In this document: one piece after another, positions 6,688 to 14,543 of the stretch
Numbering within the stretch: position 1 is the stretch's first letter
Layout: the number at the start of each line of letters is the position of its first letter
Assembly (NCBI GenBank): GCA_038207585.1
Contig: JBBQZP010000042.1
Coordinates: forward strand, 1-28,026
Reading direction: 5' to 3'
Length of the DNA: 28,026 bases
Origin: JBBQZP01 sp038207585
GTDB lineage: Bacteria > Pseudomonadota > Alphaproteobacteria > Rhodobacterales > Rhodobacteraceae
Notes under the pieces: generated by a model
What the model was told of the DNA's origin: nothing
What the model saw: the letters and a program-made list of their open reading frames with translations, nothing else
Database searches by the model: none
Translations under genes and position numbers: made by a program

Positions 6688-8199
6688 ATGCTTGATCTGA
6701 CCTATTCCGCGCCCATGCCCAAGGTGATTGCCGGGGCGAAACACGACTGGGAACTGGTTATCGGGATGGAGATCCACGCGCAGGTGTCATCGAACGCCAA
6801 GCTCTTTTCGGGGGCCTCGACCGGGGTCGGCGCGGAACCCAATTCCCATGTGTCCTTTGTTGATGCCGCGATGCCCGGCATGCTGCCGGTGATCAACGAA
6901 TACTGCATCGAACAGGCGGTGCGCACCGGGTTGGGGCTGAAAGCGGCGATCAACCTGCGCTCGGCGTTTGACCGCAAGAACTACTTCTACCCCGACCTGC
7001 CGCAGGGCTATCAGATCAGCCAGCTTTACCACCCCATCGTGGGCGAGGGTGAGGTTCTGGTCGAACTTTCGCCCGGCGTGGCGCGGCTTGTGCGGATCGA
7101 ACGCATCCATCTGGAACAGGATGCGGGCAAAAGCATCCACGACATGGACCCGTCGCTCAGCTTTGTCGATTTCAACCGCACCGGCGTCGCGCTGATGGAG
7201 ATTGTCAGCCGCCCCGACATTCGCGGACCCGAAGAAGCCGCCGCCTTTGTGGTCAAACTGCGCCAGATCCTGCGCTATCTGGGCACCTGCGATGGCAACA
7301 TGCAGAACGGCAACCTGCGCGCCGATGTGAACGTGTCGGTCTGTCGTCCGGGCCAGTATGAGAAGTATCAGGCAACACAGGATTTCGCCCATCTGGGCAC
7401 GCGGTGCGAGATCAAGAACATGAACTCCATGCGGTTTATCCAACTGGCGATTGATTACGAGGCGCGCCGTCAGATCGCGATCCTTGAAGATGGCGGGTCG
7501 GTCACGCAGGAAACCCGGCTGTATGACCCCGACCGCAACGAAACCCGGTCGATGCGCAGCAAGGAAGAGGCGCATGATTACCGCTATTTCCCCGATCCCG
7601 ACCTGCTGCCTTTGGAGATTGAGCAGGCTTGGGTTGATGATATTGTGGCCACCATGCCCGAACTCCCCGATGCCAAGAAATCCCGCTTCATGGGCGATTT
7701 CGGGCTGACCGATTACGATGCGAACGTGCTGACCGCTGATCTGGACAGCGCCACGTTCTTTGAAGCGGTAGCGGGCGGCCGTGACGGCAAGCAGGCCGCG
7801 AACTGGGTCATCAACGAATTGTTCGGCCGGCTGAACAAGGAAGGGCTGACCATCGCCGACTCGCCGCTGTCGGCGGCGCAGTTGGGCGGCGTGCTGGACC
7901 TGATCGGGAAGGCCGAGATTTCGGGCAAGATGGCGAAAGACCTGTTCGAGATCCTCTGGGCCGAAGGTGGTGATCCTGCCGAGGTTGCTGCCGCGCGTGG
8001 CATGAAACAGGTCACGGACACCGGGGCGATTGAGGCGGCGGTTGATCAGATCATCGCGGACAACCCGGCGCAGGTCGAAAAGGCTCAGGCAAACCCCAAA
8101 CTCGCGGGCTGGTTCGTCGGCCAGGTGATCAAGGCCACGGGCGGCAAGGCGGCCCCGGCGGTGGTCAACGATCTGGTGATGAAGAAGCTGGGGCTTTAA
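6688..8199 (+). CDS. gatB: Asp-tRNA(Asn)/Glu-tRNA(Gln) amidotransferase subunit B
   Basis: This 503-residue subunit belongs to the GatCAB amidotransferase. The enzyme converts Glu-tRNA(Gln) to Gln-tRNA(Gln), and where needed Asp-tRNA(Asn) to Asn-tRNA(Asn), using ammonia from GatA. Clear signatures are GMEIHAQ at 26-32 and DRKNYFYPDLPQGYQIS at 95-111 in the kinase-like core, and a C-terminal YqeY-like tail for tRNA contact. AAGGA lies 6 bases before the ATG. gatA and gatC are not in the window; in this family gatB often sits apart. It fits with gltX in the same window, whose non-discriminating enzyme would supply the mischarged tRNA. The last 35 bases overlap the end of a degraded minus-strand gene. 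Confidence 0.96.
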   Translation: MLDLTYSAPMPKVIAGAKHDWELVIGMEIHAQVSSNAKLFSGASTGVGAEPNSHVSFVDAAMPGMLPVINEYCIEQAVRTGLGLKAAINLRSAFDRKNYFYPDLPQGYQISQLYHPIVGEGEVLVELSPGVARLVRIERIHLEQDAGKSIHDMDPSLSFVDFNRTGVALMEIVSRPDIRGPEEAAAFVVKLRQILRYLGTCDGNMQNGNLRADVNVSVCRPGQYEKYQATQDFAHLGTRCEIKNMNSMRFIQLAIDYEARRQIAILEDGGSVTQETRLYDPDRNETRSMRSKEEAHDYRYFPDPDLLPLEIEQAWVDDIVATMPELPDAKKSRFMGDFGLTDYDANVLTADLDSATFFEAVAGGRDGKQAANWVINELFGRLNKEGLTIADSPLSAAQLGGVLDLIGKAEISGKMAKDLFEILWAEGGDPAEVAAARGMKQVTDTGAIEAAVDQIIADNPAQVEKAQANPKLAGWFVGQVIKATGGKAAPAVVNDLVMKKLGL

Positions 8200-8580
8200 A
8201 GGCGCGCAAACCCATCCAAAGCCAAAGCCAAAGACCAAGGCCGGTCAGCCCGGTGAAGATGGCCACGGCGATGTTGACCGCCGCGCCGCCGGACATGCCC
8301 GAGCCAAAAACCGGTTCCAGCGCCGCACCCCGGTCACAAGGATGGCCAGACAGCAGGGCACATTCGGCGAAAGCTGTATGATCCGGCGCGGCCCCTGTCT
8401 GAAATGCAACAGTCCGTTCCGGCGGCTTTGCAATTTACGGCGCAATGGGTTGTAGACCTGCGGGCGCTGCCCCACCAGATGCGCGGCCCCGGCCACAGAT
8501 TGCGCGATGGCCCGCCCAACCGGACAACTATTTGCACGATGCGCTTGGCGACAGGGGGCGAATCCCCGTATCTTGTTTCC
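8165..8580 (-). pseudogene. Probable frameshifted remnant of a small membrane protein gene
   Basis: This 400-bp stretch between gatB and the DUF4177 gene has no intact gene. On the minus strand, two different frames each look coding with GC-rich third positions. The upstream one (about 8580-8400) reads VGRAIAQSVAGAAHLVGQ then PQVYNPLRRKLQ. The downstream one (about 8400-8165) reads GAALEPVFGSGMSGGAAV then NIAVAIFTGLTGLGLWLW, a clear membrane segment, and stops inside gatB. The downstream frame has a TAA just above it. A single frameshift near 8390-8430 would join them, so I read it as a broken gene. The family is not recognised, and two unrelated fragments remain possible. Confidence 0.35.
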
Positions 8581-8599
8581 GGATGACGGGGGAAGTTGG

Positions 8600-9046
8600 A
8601 TGCAACGTTTCGAATATCAGGTCGTGCCGGCGCCGCGCAAAGGCGAAAAGGCCAAGGCCGCAAAGACCGCGCCGGAGCGTTTTGCCGTGGCGCTGACGCA
8701 TGTCATGAACGACATGGCGGCGCAGGGCTGGGAATACGTGCGCTCTGACACTTTGCCGTGCGAGGAACGTGTGGGCTTTACCGGCAAGACGACGGTGTTT
8801 CAGAACATGCTGGTTTTCCGTCGCGAGATTGCGGTGGTGGACGCCGTATCGCAGCAGGCTTTGCCGGTGGAATCCACGCCCGTGGTTGCTGCACCCGTTA
8901 TCGCCGCCTCGCGTGCGGAACTTGCTACACCGGAAATACCTTCTGAACTGCGTGTGAACGAGGCTCTGCGCGTCGGCGGACCGCAGCTTGTCAGCGGGCG
9001 CGCACCTGCCCTTGGGCCTGCCAATCCGCACCACGCCGCAGAATAG
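8600..9046 (+). CDS. DUF4177 domain protein
   Basis: This is a 148-residue protein. The first 75 residues fit DUF4177: an opening strand MQRFEYQVVPAP, a helix FAVALTHVMNDMAAQGWEYVRSDTLP and a closing strand FQNMLVFRRE. This is a small fold of unknown function with the typical AAQGWE motif. The rest (about 76-148) is rich in Ala, Pro and Val and probably disordered. GGGGGA lies about 6 bases before the ATG at 8600; the frame is open further upstream but without a better start. It is convergent with the aminotransferase gene, whose stop lies 6 bases away. Confidence 0.8.
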   Translation: MQRFEYQVVPAPRKGEKAKAAKTAPERFAVALTHVMNDMAAQGWEYVRSDTLPCEERVGFTGKTTVFQNMLVFRREIAVVDAVSQQALPVESTPVVAAPVIAASRAELATPEIPSELRVNEALRVGGPQLVSGRAPALGPANPHHAAE

Positions 9047-9052
9047 CGGCGT

Positions 9053-10159
9053 TCAGCCCTGCGCTGCCGCCAGCGCCTCTGGCAGTGCGGCGGCAAAAGC
9101 GGCCATCGCCGGACCGTCGCCCAACCCGATGCGGATGCAGCGATCCAGCGGGGCCACCCCCGGCATCCGCACGAAGATACCGCGTGCGATCAACCCGCCC
9201 AACACTGCACGGGCAAAGTTTCCGTCGCGGCCGCAATCAAGCGTCACGAAATTGGTGGCCGAAGGAAGTGCCGTCAACCCGTTCGCCAGTGCAATCGCTC
9301 CAATCTGCGCGCGGGCCTGTTCAACCGACGCCCGCACCCCGGCCACCCACCCCTGATCTGCCAGTGCGGCGACGGCCCCGGCCTGAACCATCCGCCCGAC
9401 GCCGAAATGATTGCGCACCCGGTCAAAGGCCGCGATCAGGGGGGCGGCCCCGATCGCATAGCCAACCCGCGCGCCCGCCATGCCGTACCCCTTGGAAAAC
9501 GTGCGCAACCGGATCACCCGCGGATCATCGGGCACGATTTCGGCGGCCGTTCCGTCGGGGGCCAGATCGACATAGGCCTCGTCCAGCACCAGAAGCGTGC
9601 CTTGGGGCAACGCCTTGATCATCGCGGTTATGGTTGCTGCCGGGTGATGGCTTCCCATCGGATTGTCGGGGTTCGAGAGATAGATCAGCCGCGCCGAAAC
9701 CTGCGCCGCGCGGTCAATCAATGCGCCGGTATCCTCGAACCAGCCGGCATAGGGCACCTTGTGCAGAACCCCGCCAAAGCCCGCGACATGGTAGTTGAAG
9801 GTGGGATATGCGCCGTCCGACGTGACCACCGCATCGCCGGGGGCCACCATCATCCGCACCAGATTTCCCAGCAGCCCGTCAATGCCTTCGCCCACCATCA
9901 CATGCGCGGGATGGATGCCGTGGTGTACTGCAATGGCTGCGCGCAGATCATGGCAATCTGGGTCGCCATACATCCAGACATCTTTCGCCGCGTCCGCCAT
10001 CGCCGCAATGGCGCGGGGCGAGGGGCCGAACATCGACTCGTTGGCCCCGAGGCGGGCGGTGAAGGGCGCATCCCGGTCCCGTTCCTGCCGTTCGGGGCCG
10101 ACAAAGGGGACGGTTGCGGGAAGCGATTGCACAAGCGGGGTGAGGCGCGGATTTTCCAT
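9053..10159 (-). CDS. HisC-like PLP-dependent aminotransferase (class I/II)
   Basis: This 368-residue fold-type I aminotransferase resembles histidinol-phosphate aminotransferase. PLP residues are visible: K223 in TFSKGYGMAGAR (Schiff base), N166 in NPDNPMG, D193 in LDEAYVD and R231 after the lysine loop. The motif RLGANESMFGPSP near residue 40 matches the LNANENPxGP substrate loop of HisC-type enzymes. The exact substrate is not certain: no other histidine gene is adjacent, and many alphaproteobacteria carry several HisC paralogues, some acting on aromatic amino acids. It stands alone on the minus strand, divergent from a lipoprotein gene 76 bp away. Confidence 0.88.
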   Translation of the reverse strand: MENPRLTPLVQSLPATVPFVGPERQERDRDAPFTARLGANESMFGPSPRAIAAMADAAKDVWMYGDPDCHDLRAAIAVHHGIHPAHVMVGEGIDGLLGNLVRMMVAPGDAVVTSDGAYPTFNYHVAGFGGVLHKVPYAGWFEDTGALIDRAAQVSARLIYLSNPDNPMGSHHPAATITAMIKALPQGTLLVLDEAYVDLAPDGTAAEIVPDDPRVIRLRTFSKGYGMAGARVGYAIGAAPLIAAFDRVRNHFGVGRMVQAGAVAALADQGWVAGVRASVEQARAQIGAIALANGLTALPSATNFVTLDCGRDGNFARAVLGGLIARGIFVRMPGVAPLDRCIRIGLGDGPAMAAFAAALPEALAAAQG

Positions 10160-10235
10160 CCCGCATGAAAGCCAGAAAGCGGTGCGCGGGGCAAGATCGC
10201 TTGTCGGAGCAGGTGGGGCGTGGCATCTTGGCCTG

Positions 10236-10757
10236 ATGATGCGCGCCTATGGCCTTTTGATCGGACTGATGCTGGCCCTTGCGGCCTGTGTGCAGGTGCA
10301 GTCGCAGACCGCGCAGGATCAGATCAGTTTTGGCGATGGCGGCAGCATCTTTGGCGGGGCGTCCTGGACCATCCGCGCCGATGATACCGCGACGTTTTCC
10401 GCGCGCGGGGATTCGTTGCCGCCAAAGCGCCGGGGTTGGGTGATGACGTCAAAGGACGCAGGCTCGGTCAGCTATTCGGTGCCGGGAATCTACAACTCCG
10501 TTCTGATGCTTGTCACGGCGGGGTTGAAGGACGGGACATTGGCGCGACCGCCCGCGTTTGACCTGGATTGCACTGATGCGGGCGGTCTTTTCCTTTTGGT
10601 CCAGCCGCTGGACAATGAGCCATTCCGGGCAACGTCATCCCACTGCACGCCCAAGGTAAACGGCATTTCTCCTCGGGTTCAGGCCTATCACACGGCCTTG
10701 CGGGATCTGATATCGCAGTTGTCCACCAACGTGCGTGTGGCGACCGGGGCGCCGTAG
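10236..10757 (+). CDS. Hypothetical lipoprotein
   Basis: This 173-residue protein starts with MMRAYGLLIG LMLALAAC, a signal peptide with the lipobox LAAC (C18), so it should be lipid-anchored in the envelope. The mature part is beta-rich with two later cysteines (FDLDCTDAGG, SSHCTP) that could form a disulfide. I do not recognise a domain. The ATG at 10236 is followed by a second ATG at 10239; neither has a strong ribosome site. The end of the gene is followed by the GGGGGGC hairpin of the second 3'-end repeat copy, which separates it from the convergent valS. Confidence 0.72.
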   Translation: MMRAYGLLIGLMLALAACVQVQSQTAQDQISFGDGGSIFGGASWTIRADDTATFSARGDSLPPKRRGWVMTSKDAGSVSYSVPGIYNSVLMLVTAGLKDGTLARPPAFDLDCTDAGGLFLLVQPLDNEPFRATSSHCTPKVNGISPRVQAYHTALRDLISQLSTNVRVATGAP

Positions 10758-10760
10758 GAT

Positions 10761-10826
10761 GGGGGGCTTTCGGCCCCCCACGGCCTGCGGCCTTCCCCCC
10801 GAGGATATTTGTGAACAGAAAAAGGG
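10761..10826 (-). repeat. 3'-end repeat element, copy 2, with GGGGGGC hairpin
   Basis: Read on the minus strand from the valS stop, the order is TTTTTCTGTTC, one base, CAAATATCCTC (near 10801-10823). A G/C run and a short GGCC hairpin follow, then a 7-bp hairpin GGGGGGC-N5-GCCCCCC (10761-10779). Order, stem length and loop length match copy 1 at 177-251, which also starts within 10 bases of a stop codon. It lies between convergent genes and can serve both. Confidence 0.7.
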
Positions 10827-10827
10827 T

Positions 10828-13800
10828 TTAGCCGATTTCCGCCAGACGGGTGAGGGCGGCTTTGAGTTTGCCGGCCTCATCCTCGCGCGCTTCAAGATTG
10901 GCGCGGGCTTCATCGACCACCTCTTCCGGGGCGGAGGTCACGAAAGCCGGGTTCTTCAGCCGCCCGTTCAGGCCTGCGATTTCCTTGGAAAGTTTGTCCA
11001 TCGCTTTGGTCAGACGCGATTTTTCCTCGGCGATGTCGATGATGCCATCCAGCGGAATGGCGAAGCTGCCGCCTTCCACGGGCACCGTGATCGCGCCTTT
11101 CGGGGCGGCGGTGGCGGGGGTTATGGATTCCAGACGCGCAAGGCGCAGGATCAGCGCCTCGTTGCGCGACAGGGCGGCTTTGCCCGCATCATCAAGGGCC
11201 AGTTGCAGCATCGCAAGCTTCAGCCCCGCCGGCACATGCATCTGCGCGCGGGCCGAGCGGACCTCGTCAATCAAGGTGGTGACCCAGTTCATCTCGCGGT
11301 CGGCGACCGCGTCGATCAGATCGGGGCCGTAGGTCGGCCAGTCGGCGTGGATCAGCGGTTTGGTGCGGGTGCCGGTGGTTTGCCAAAGCTCTTCGGTGAC
11401 AAAGGGCATCATCGGGTGCAGCAGGATCATGCATTGATCCAGAACCCAGGCCATTGTTTCGCGGGTTTCGGGCGCATCGTCGCCATCAAACAGCGGTTTG
11501 GCGAATTCGACATACCAGTCGCAGACCTTGCCCCAGACGAATTTGTAAAGCGCATCGGCGGCCTGATCAAAGCGGTAATCGGCAAGGGCCGCATCCACCT
11601 CGGCCCGCGCTTTCGCGGTTTCGCCGATGATCCAGCGGTTGACGGTGGCTTTGGCGTGCGGGGGGTGGACCTTCGTGGCGTGGTTTTCAAAGACGCCGTT
11701 CATCTCGGCAAAGCGGCAGGCGTTCCAGAGCTTGGTTCCAAAATTGCGATAACCTGCAATGCGTTGCGTGGAGAGCTTAAGGTCGCGCCCCATCGCTGCC
11801 ATCGCCGTCAGGGTAAAGCGCACGGCGTCGCAGCCATATTCGTTGATCAGATCCAGCGGGTCGAGGACATTGCCCAGGGATTTGGACATCTTCTTGCCCT
11901 TCTCATCCCGCACCAGCGCGTGAACATAGACTGTTTTGAACGGCACCTGATCTACGACCGCCAGTTGCATCATCATCATCCGGGCGACCCAGAAGAAGAT
12001 GATGTCAAAGCCGGTGACGAGGGTGGAGGTGGGGAAATACTTTTTCAGTTCAGGGGTTTGCTCGGGCCAGCCGAGCGTGCCGATAGGCCAGAGGCCAGAG
12101 GAGAACCAGGTGTCGAGGACGTCGGGGTCGCGGTAGATGGGGAACCTTTTCGGCCCAGGTTGAGCGTTTTGTGTGAAAAAGATTTCCAAAGCCTTAAACT
12201 TGTTTTCCACAACCACGATTTCGTGGTCTTCAGGCTTTGTAAATAGCCGTCTAGCTTCGCTTTCGTTTGAAGCGCTGATCTTTTGGTCTCCCATAGCCTG
12301 CTGCGCCGTTTCACCATCAGAAGTGAGATATCCCATGCCATACCAAACCGGAATCTGGTGCCCCCACCACAACTGGCGCGAGATGCACCAGGGCTCGATA
12401 TTCTCCAGCCAGTGGAAATAGGTCTTGGTGTCGCGTTCGGGCAGGATCACGGTGTCGCCGTTGCGCACGGCGTCCAGCGCAGGGCCGACGATCTTGGCGG
12501 TGTCGACAAACCATTGGTCTGTCAGCATGGGTTCGATAACGACTTTTGATCTGTCGCCAAAGGGTTGCATGATTTTCTTCGACTCGACGAAGGGGATCAT
12601 CTCTGGTGCGTCGGGGTCGGTCGCGTGGGCCGGGTTGGCGATCATCACCGCCAGACCTTCGGCGGTGATGTCGGCCACCACCGCCTTGCGCGCCTCAAAC
12701 CGGTCCAGCCCGCGATAGGCTTCGGGGACGAGGTTCAGGGCGTCCACCTCGGCCTCACTGGCCGCTTGACCGCCCGCAATCGCCTGCGCTGCGGCCGCCG
12801 TTTCGGCGTAAGGCGCGCCATCGGCCCGCATCACGCCGCGCGTGTCCATCAGGCGGTAGCAGGGGATGTTATTGCGTTTGGCCACGCCGTAATCGTTGAA
12901 ATCATGCGCGCCGGTGATTTTCACAGCACCCGAGCCGAAGGTCGGATCGGGGTATTCGTCGGTGATGATGGGGATCAGGCGGCGGTGTTCCTTTGGCCCC
13001 ACGGGAATTTCACAGAGCTTGCCGATGATCGCCCGGTAACGCTCGTCTGACGGATGCACGGCCACCGCACCATCGCCCAGCATCGTCTCTGGCCGGGTGG
13101 TGGCGATGGAGATGTAATCGCGCACCTCGCGCAGGGTCACTGCTCCATCGGCGTCTTTTTCAATGTATTCATAGGTTTCACCGCCCGCGAGGGGATATTT
13201 GAAGTGCCACATGTGGCCGGCCACTTCGATATTCTCGACCTCAAGATCGCTGATCGCGGTTTCAAAATGCGGGTCCCAGTTGACCAGCCGCTTCCCGCGA
13301 TAGATCAGGCCCTTGTGATACATATCGACAAAGACCTTGATCACGGCGTCGTGGAAGTTGCCCTCTTCGCCCGCAGGCGCACCGGGCGCGCCTGACATGG
13401 TGAAGGCCTCGCGCGACCAATCGCAGGATGCGCCAAGGCGCTTCAACTGCCCGATGATCGTGCCGCGCGATTTCGCCTTTTGCTGCCAGACTCGGGCGAC
13501 AAACGCCTCGCGCCCCATGTCGCGGCGGGTGGGTTCGCCATTCGCGGCCATGTCGCGTTCGGTCACCATCTGTGTTGCAATCCCGGCATGATCGGTGCCG
13601 GGCTGCCACAGCGTGTCAAACCCCCGCATCCGGTGCCAGCGCACTAGAATATCCTGCAACGTGTTGTTGAAGGCGTGCCCCATGTGCAGGCTGCCCGTCA
13701 CATTGGGCGGCGGGATCATGATGCTGAACGGTTCGGCCCCCGGTTTGGCATTGGCCCCCGCCTTGAACGCGCCCATGCCTTCCCACATCGCATAAAGGCG

Positions 13801-13842
13801 GGCCTCAGCTTCGGTGGCGTCGAATGTCTTTTCCATGGGCAT
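10828..13842 (-). CDS. valS: Valyl-tRNA synthetase
   Basis: This 1004-residue class I synthetase charges tRNA(Val). It carries the HIGH-type motif HMGH (53-56, GSLHMGHAFN), the catalytic-core stretch WWGHQIPVWY (492-501), DPDVLDTWFSSG (572-583) and KMSKS (651-655). A C-terminal coiled-coil tRNA arm ends the protein. The ATG at 13842 is 8 bases after AAGGAAA; a second ATG at 13836 is possible. Between Y501 and D572 there are about 70 residues encoded by distinctly AT-rich DNA with codons such as AGA, CTA, ACA and AGG that are rare in the rest of the gene. It lies downstream of the Lrp gene on the same strand, 54 bp away. Confidence 0.96.
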   Translation of the reverse strand: MPMEKTFDATEAEARLYAMWEGMGAFKAGANAKPGAEPFSIMIPPPNVTGSLHMGHAFNNTLQDILVRWHRMRGFDTLWQPGTDHAGIATQMVTERDMAANGEPTRRDMGREAFVARVWQQKAKSRGTIIGQLKRLGASCDWSREAFTMSGAPGAPAGEEGNFHDAVIKVFVDMYHKGLIYRGKRLVNWDPHFETAISDLEVENIEVAGHMWHFKYPLAGGETYEYIEKDADGAVTLREVRDYISIATTRPETMLGDGAVAVHPSDERYRAIIGKLCEIPVGPKEHRRLIPIITDEYPDPTFGSGAVKITGAHDFNDYGVAKRNNIPCYRLMDTRGVMRADGAPYAETAAAAQAIAGGQAASEAEVDALNLVPEAYRGLDRFEARKAVVADITAEGLAVMIANPAHATDPDAPEMIPFVESKKIMQPFGDRSKVVIEPMLTDQWFVDTAKIVGPALDAVRNGDTVILPERDTKTYFHWLENIEPWCISRQLWWGHQIPVWYGMGYLTSDGETAQQAMGDQKISASNESEARRLFTKPEDHEIVVVENKFKALEIFFTQNAQPGPKRFPIYRDPDVLDTWFSSGLWPIGTLGWPEQTPELKKYFPTSTLVTGFDIIFFWVARMMMMQLAVVDQVPFKTVYVHALVRDEKGKKMSKSLGNVLDPLDLINEYGCDAVRFTLTAMAAMGRDLKLSTQRIAGYRNFGTKLWNACRFAEMNGVFENHATKVHPPHAKATVNRWIIGETAKARAEVDAALADYRFDQAADALYKFVWGKVCDWYVEFAKPLFDGDDAPETRETMAWVLDQCMILLHPMMPFVTEELWQTTGTRTKPLIHADWPTYGPDLIDAVADREMNWVTTLIDEVRSARAQMHVPAGLKLAMLQLALDDAGKAALSRNEALILRLARLESITPATAAPKGAITVPVEGGSFAIPLDGIIDIAEEKSRLTKAMDKLSKEIAGLNGRLKNPAFVTSAPEEVVDEARANLEAREDEAGKLKAALTRLAEIG

Positions 13843-13896
13843 GGCGGATTTCCTTAAGGGTCGGTGTGATCTACCCAAACACCGGGGTAAGGGCAA

Positions 13897-14331
13897 TCAG
13901 ATCGCGCGGTCGATGCGTGTAGACAGGTGGATCAGGCTTTCCGACGACAGAACCCCGGTCAACCCGCCGATCTGATCCAGCGCCTGATCCAGCACCTGCG
14001 TTGTGGGCGCGGCAATCTGCAACATCAGATCGAACCGGCCCGAGGTGGTAAAGGCGCGCTCCACTTCCGCCACCGATTTCAGGCGGGTCAGGATGGCGGC
14101 CTGCGCGCGGGGCTCGATGGTCAGCAAAACGGTTGCGCGCAGACGGTCGGCGCGCACGTTCTCGCCCAGTTTCAGGGTGTAGCCCGCGATGGTGCCGGTC
14201 GTCTCCAGCCGTTCCAGCCGGGCTTGAATGGTTGATCGGGCGACCTTGGTGCGCCGCGCCAGAGTCGCGATCGACATCCGCGCATCGGCCCCCAAAAGGC
14301 CCAGAATGGTACGATCCAGTTCATCCATCAT
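13897..14331 (-). CDS. Lrp/AsnC family transcriptional regulator
   Basis: This 144-residue protein has the two Lrp/AsnC domains. The N-terminal winged helix (MMDELDRTILGLLGADARMSIATLARRTKVARSTIQARLERLE) has a recognition helix near RSTIQARLERL. The C-terminal RAM ligand-binding domain runs from about 70 (ATVLLTIEP ... VEVERAF-like strand, GRFDLMLQIAA). Such proteins sense amino acids and form octamers on DNA. It is divergent from an ornithine/lysine-type decarboxylase, so ornithine, lysine or a product is a reasonable but unproven ligand. The start at 14331 (ATGATG) follows a GGAT; the frame stays open to 14379 without a good start. Confidence 0.88.
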   Translation of the reverse strand: MMDELDRTILGLLGADARMSIATLARRTKVARSTIQARLERLETTGTIAGYTLKLGENVRADRLRATVLLTIEPRAQAAILTRLKSVAEVERAFTTSGRFDLMLQIAAPTTQVLDQALDQIGGLTGVLSSESLIHLSTRIDRAI

Positions 14332-14346
14332 AATATCCGATCTTTT

Positions 14347-14359
14347 CGTTATTATAACG
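14347..14359. promoter_or_regulatory. Perfect palindrome over the Lrp gene -10
   Basis: CGTTAT-T-ATAACG is a perfect 13-base palindrome in the divergent region. On the minus strand it contains a consensus -10 TATAAT (14351-14356), about 20 bases before the regulator's ATG. This suggests autorepression by the Lrp-type protein. The -35 is poor. Confidence 0.5.
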
Positions 14360-14383
14360 CCGATTTCATACAAATCCACTATT

Positions 14384-14412
14384 TTGATCGGTCAGAATGT
14401 GCCACATATGAA
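14384..14412 (+). promoter_or_regulatory. Possible decarboxylase promoter
   Basis: TTGATC (14384-14389) and TATGAA (14407-14412) are separated by 17 bases. Each matches consensus at four of six positions. Transcription would start near 14418 and give a leader of about 125 bases. Confidence 0.4.
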
Positions 14413-14417
14413 GCGTC

Positions 14418-14543
14418 CGAAGTTTCAGGAAAAGGGCGGCTCATACGCACCTGGCCTGGTTTGTAAAGAACCGCGCAGGTGCCGCACCCCCGCTTTGGCG
14501 GGCAGGGATCTTGCGTCTTGTTGGCCAAAGAAGGAATACGCTG
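14418..14543 (+). ncRNA. Candidate structured leader RNA (speF-like) of the decarboxylase
   Basis: The leader contains a 7-bp stem GCACCTG/CAGGTGC (14447-14453 with 14476-14482). This encloses a GGTT/AACC stem with loop TGTAAAG, followed by a second hairpin CCCGC-TTTG-GCGGG (14489-14502) that ends 41 bases before the ATG. Alphaproteobacterial ornithine decarboxylase genes are known to carry a conserved leader called the speF motif. The position fits, but I cannot check the match to its covariance model. Control by polyamines is an inference. Confidence 0.45.

Noticed and set aside
6787..8238. A 483-codon open frame on the minus strand opposite gatB.
   Set aside because: Antisense shadow of gatB with unusual composition and no domain.
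8546..8575. A tRNA T-arm-like stretch with GGGG, CGAAT and CCCC.
   Set aside because: No matching acceptor, D or anticodon arm can be drawn around it.
10735..12246. A 503-codon plus-strand open frame over valS.
   Set aside because: It runs antisense to valS, whose HIGH and KMSKS motifs are intact, and is rich in repeated Gly/Arg/Asp with no fold signature.
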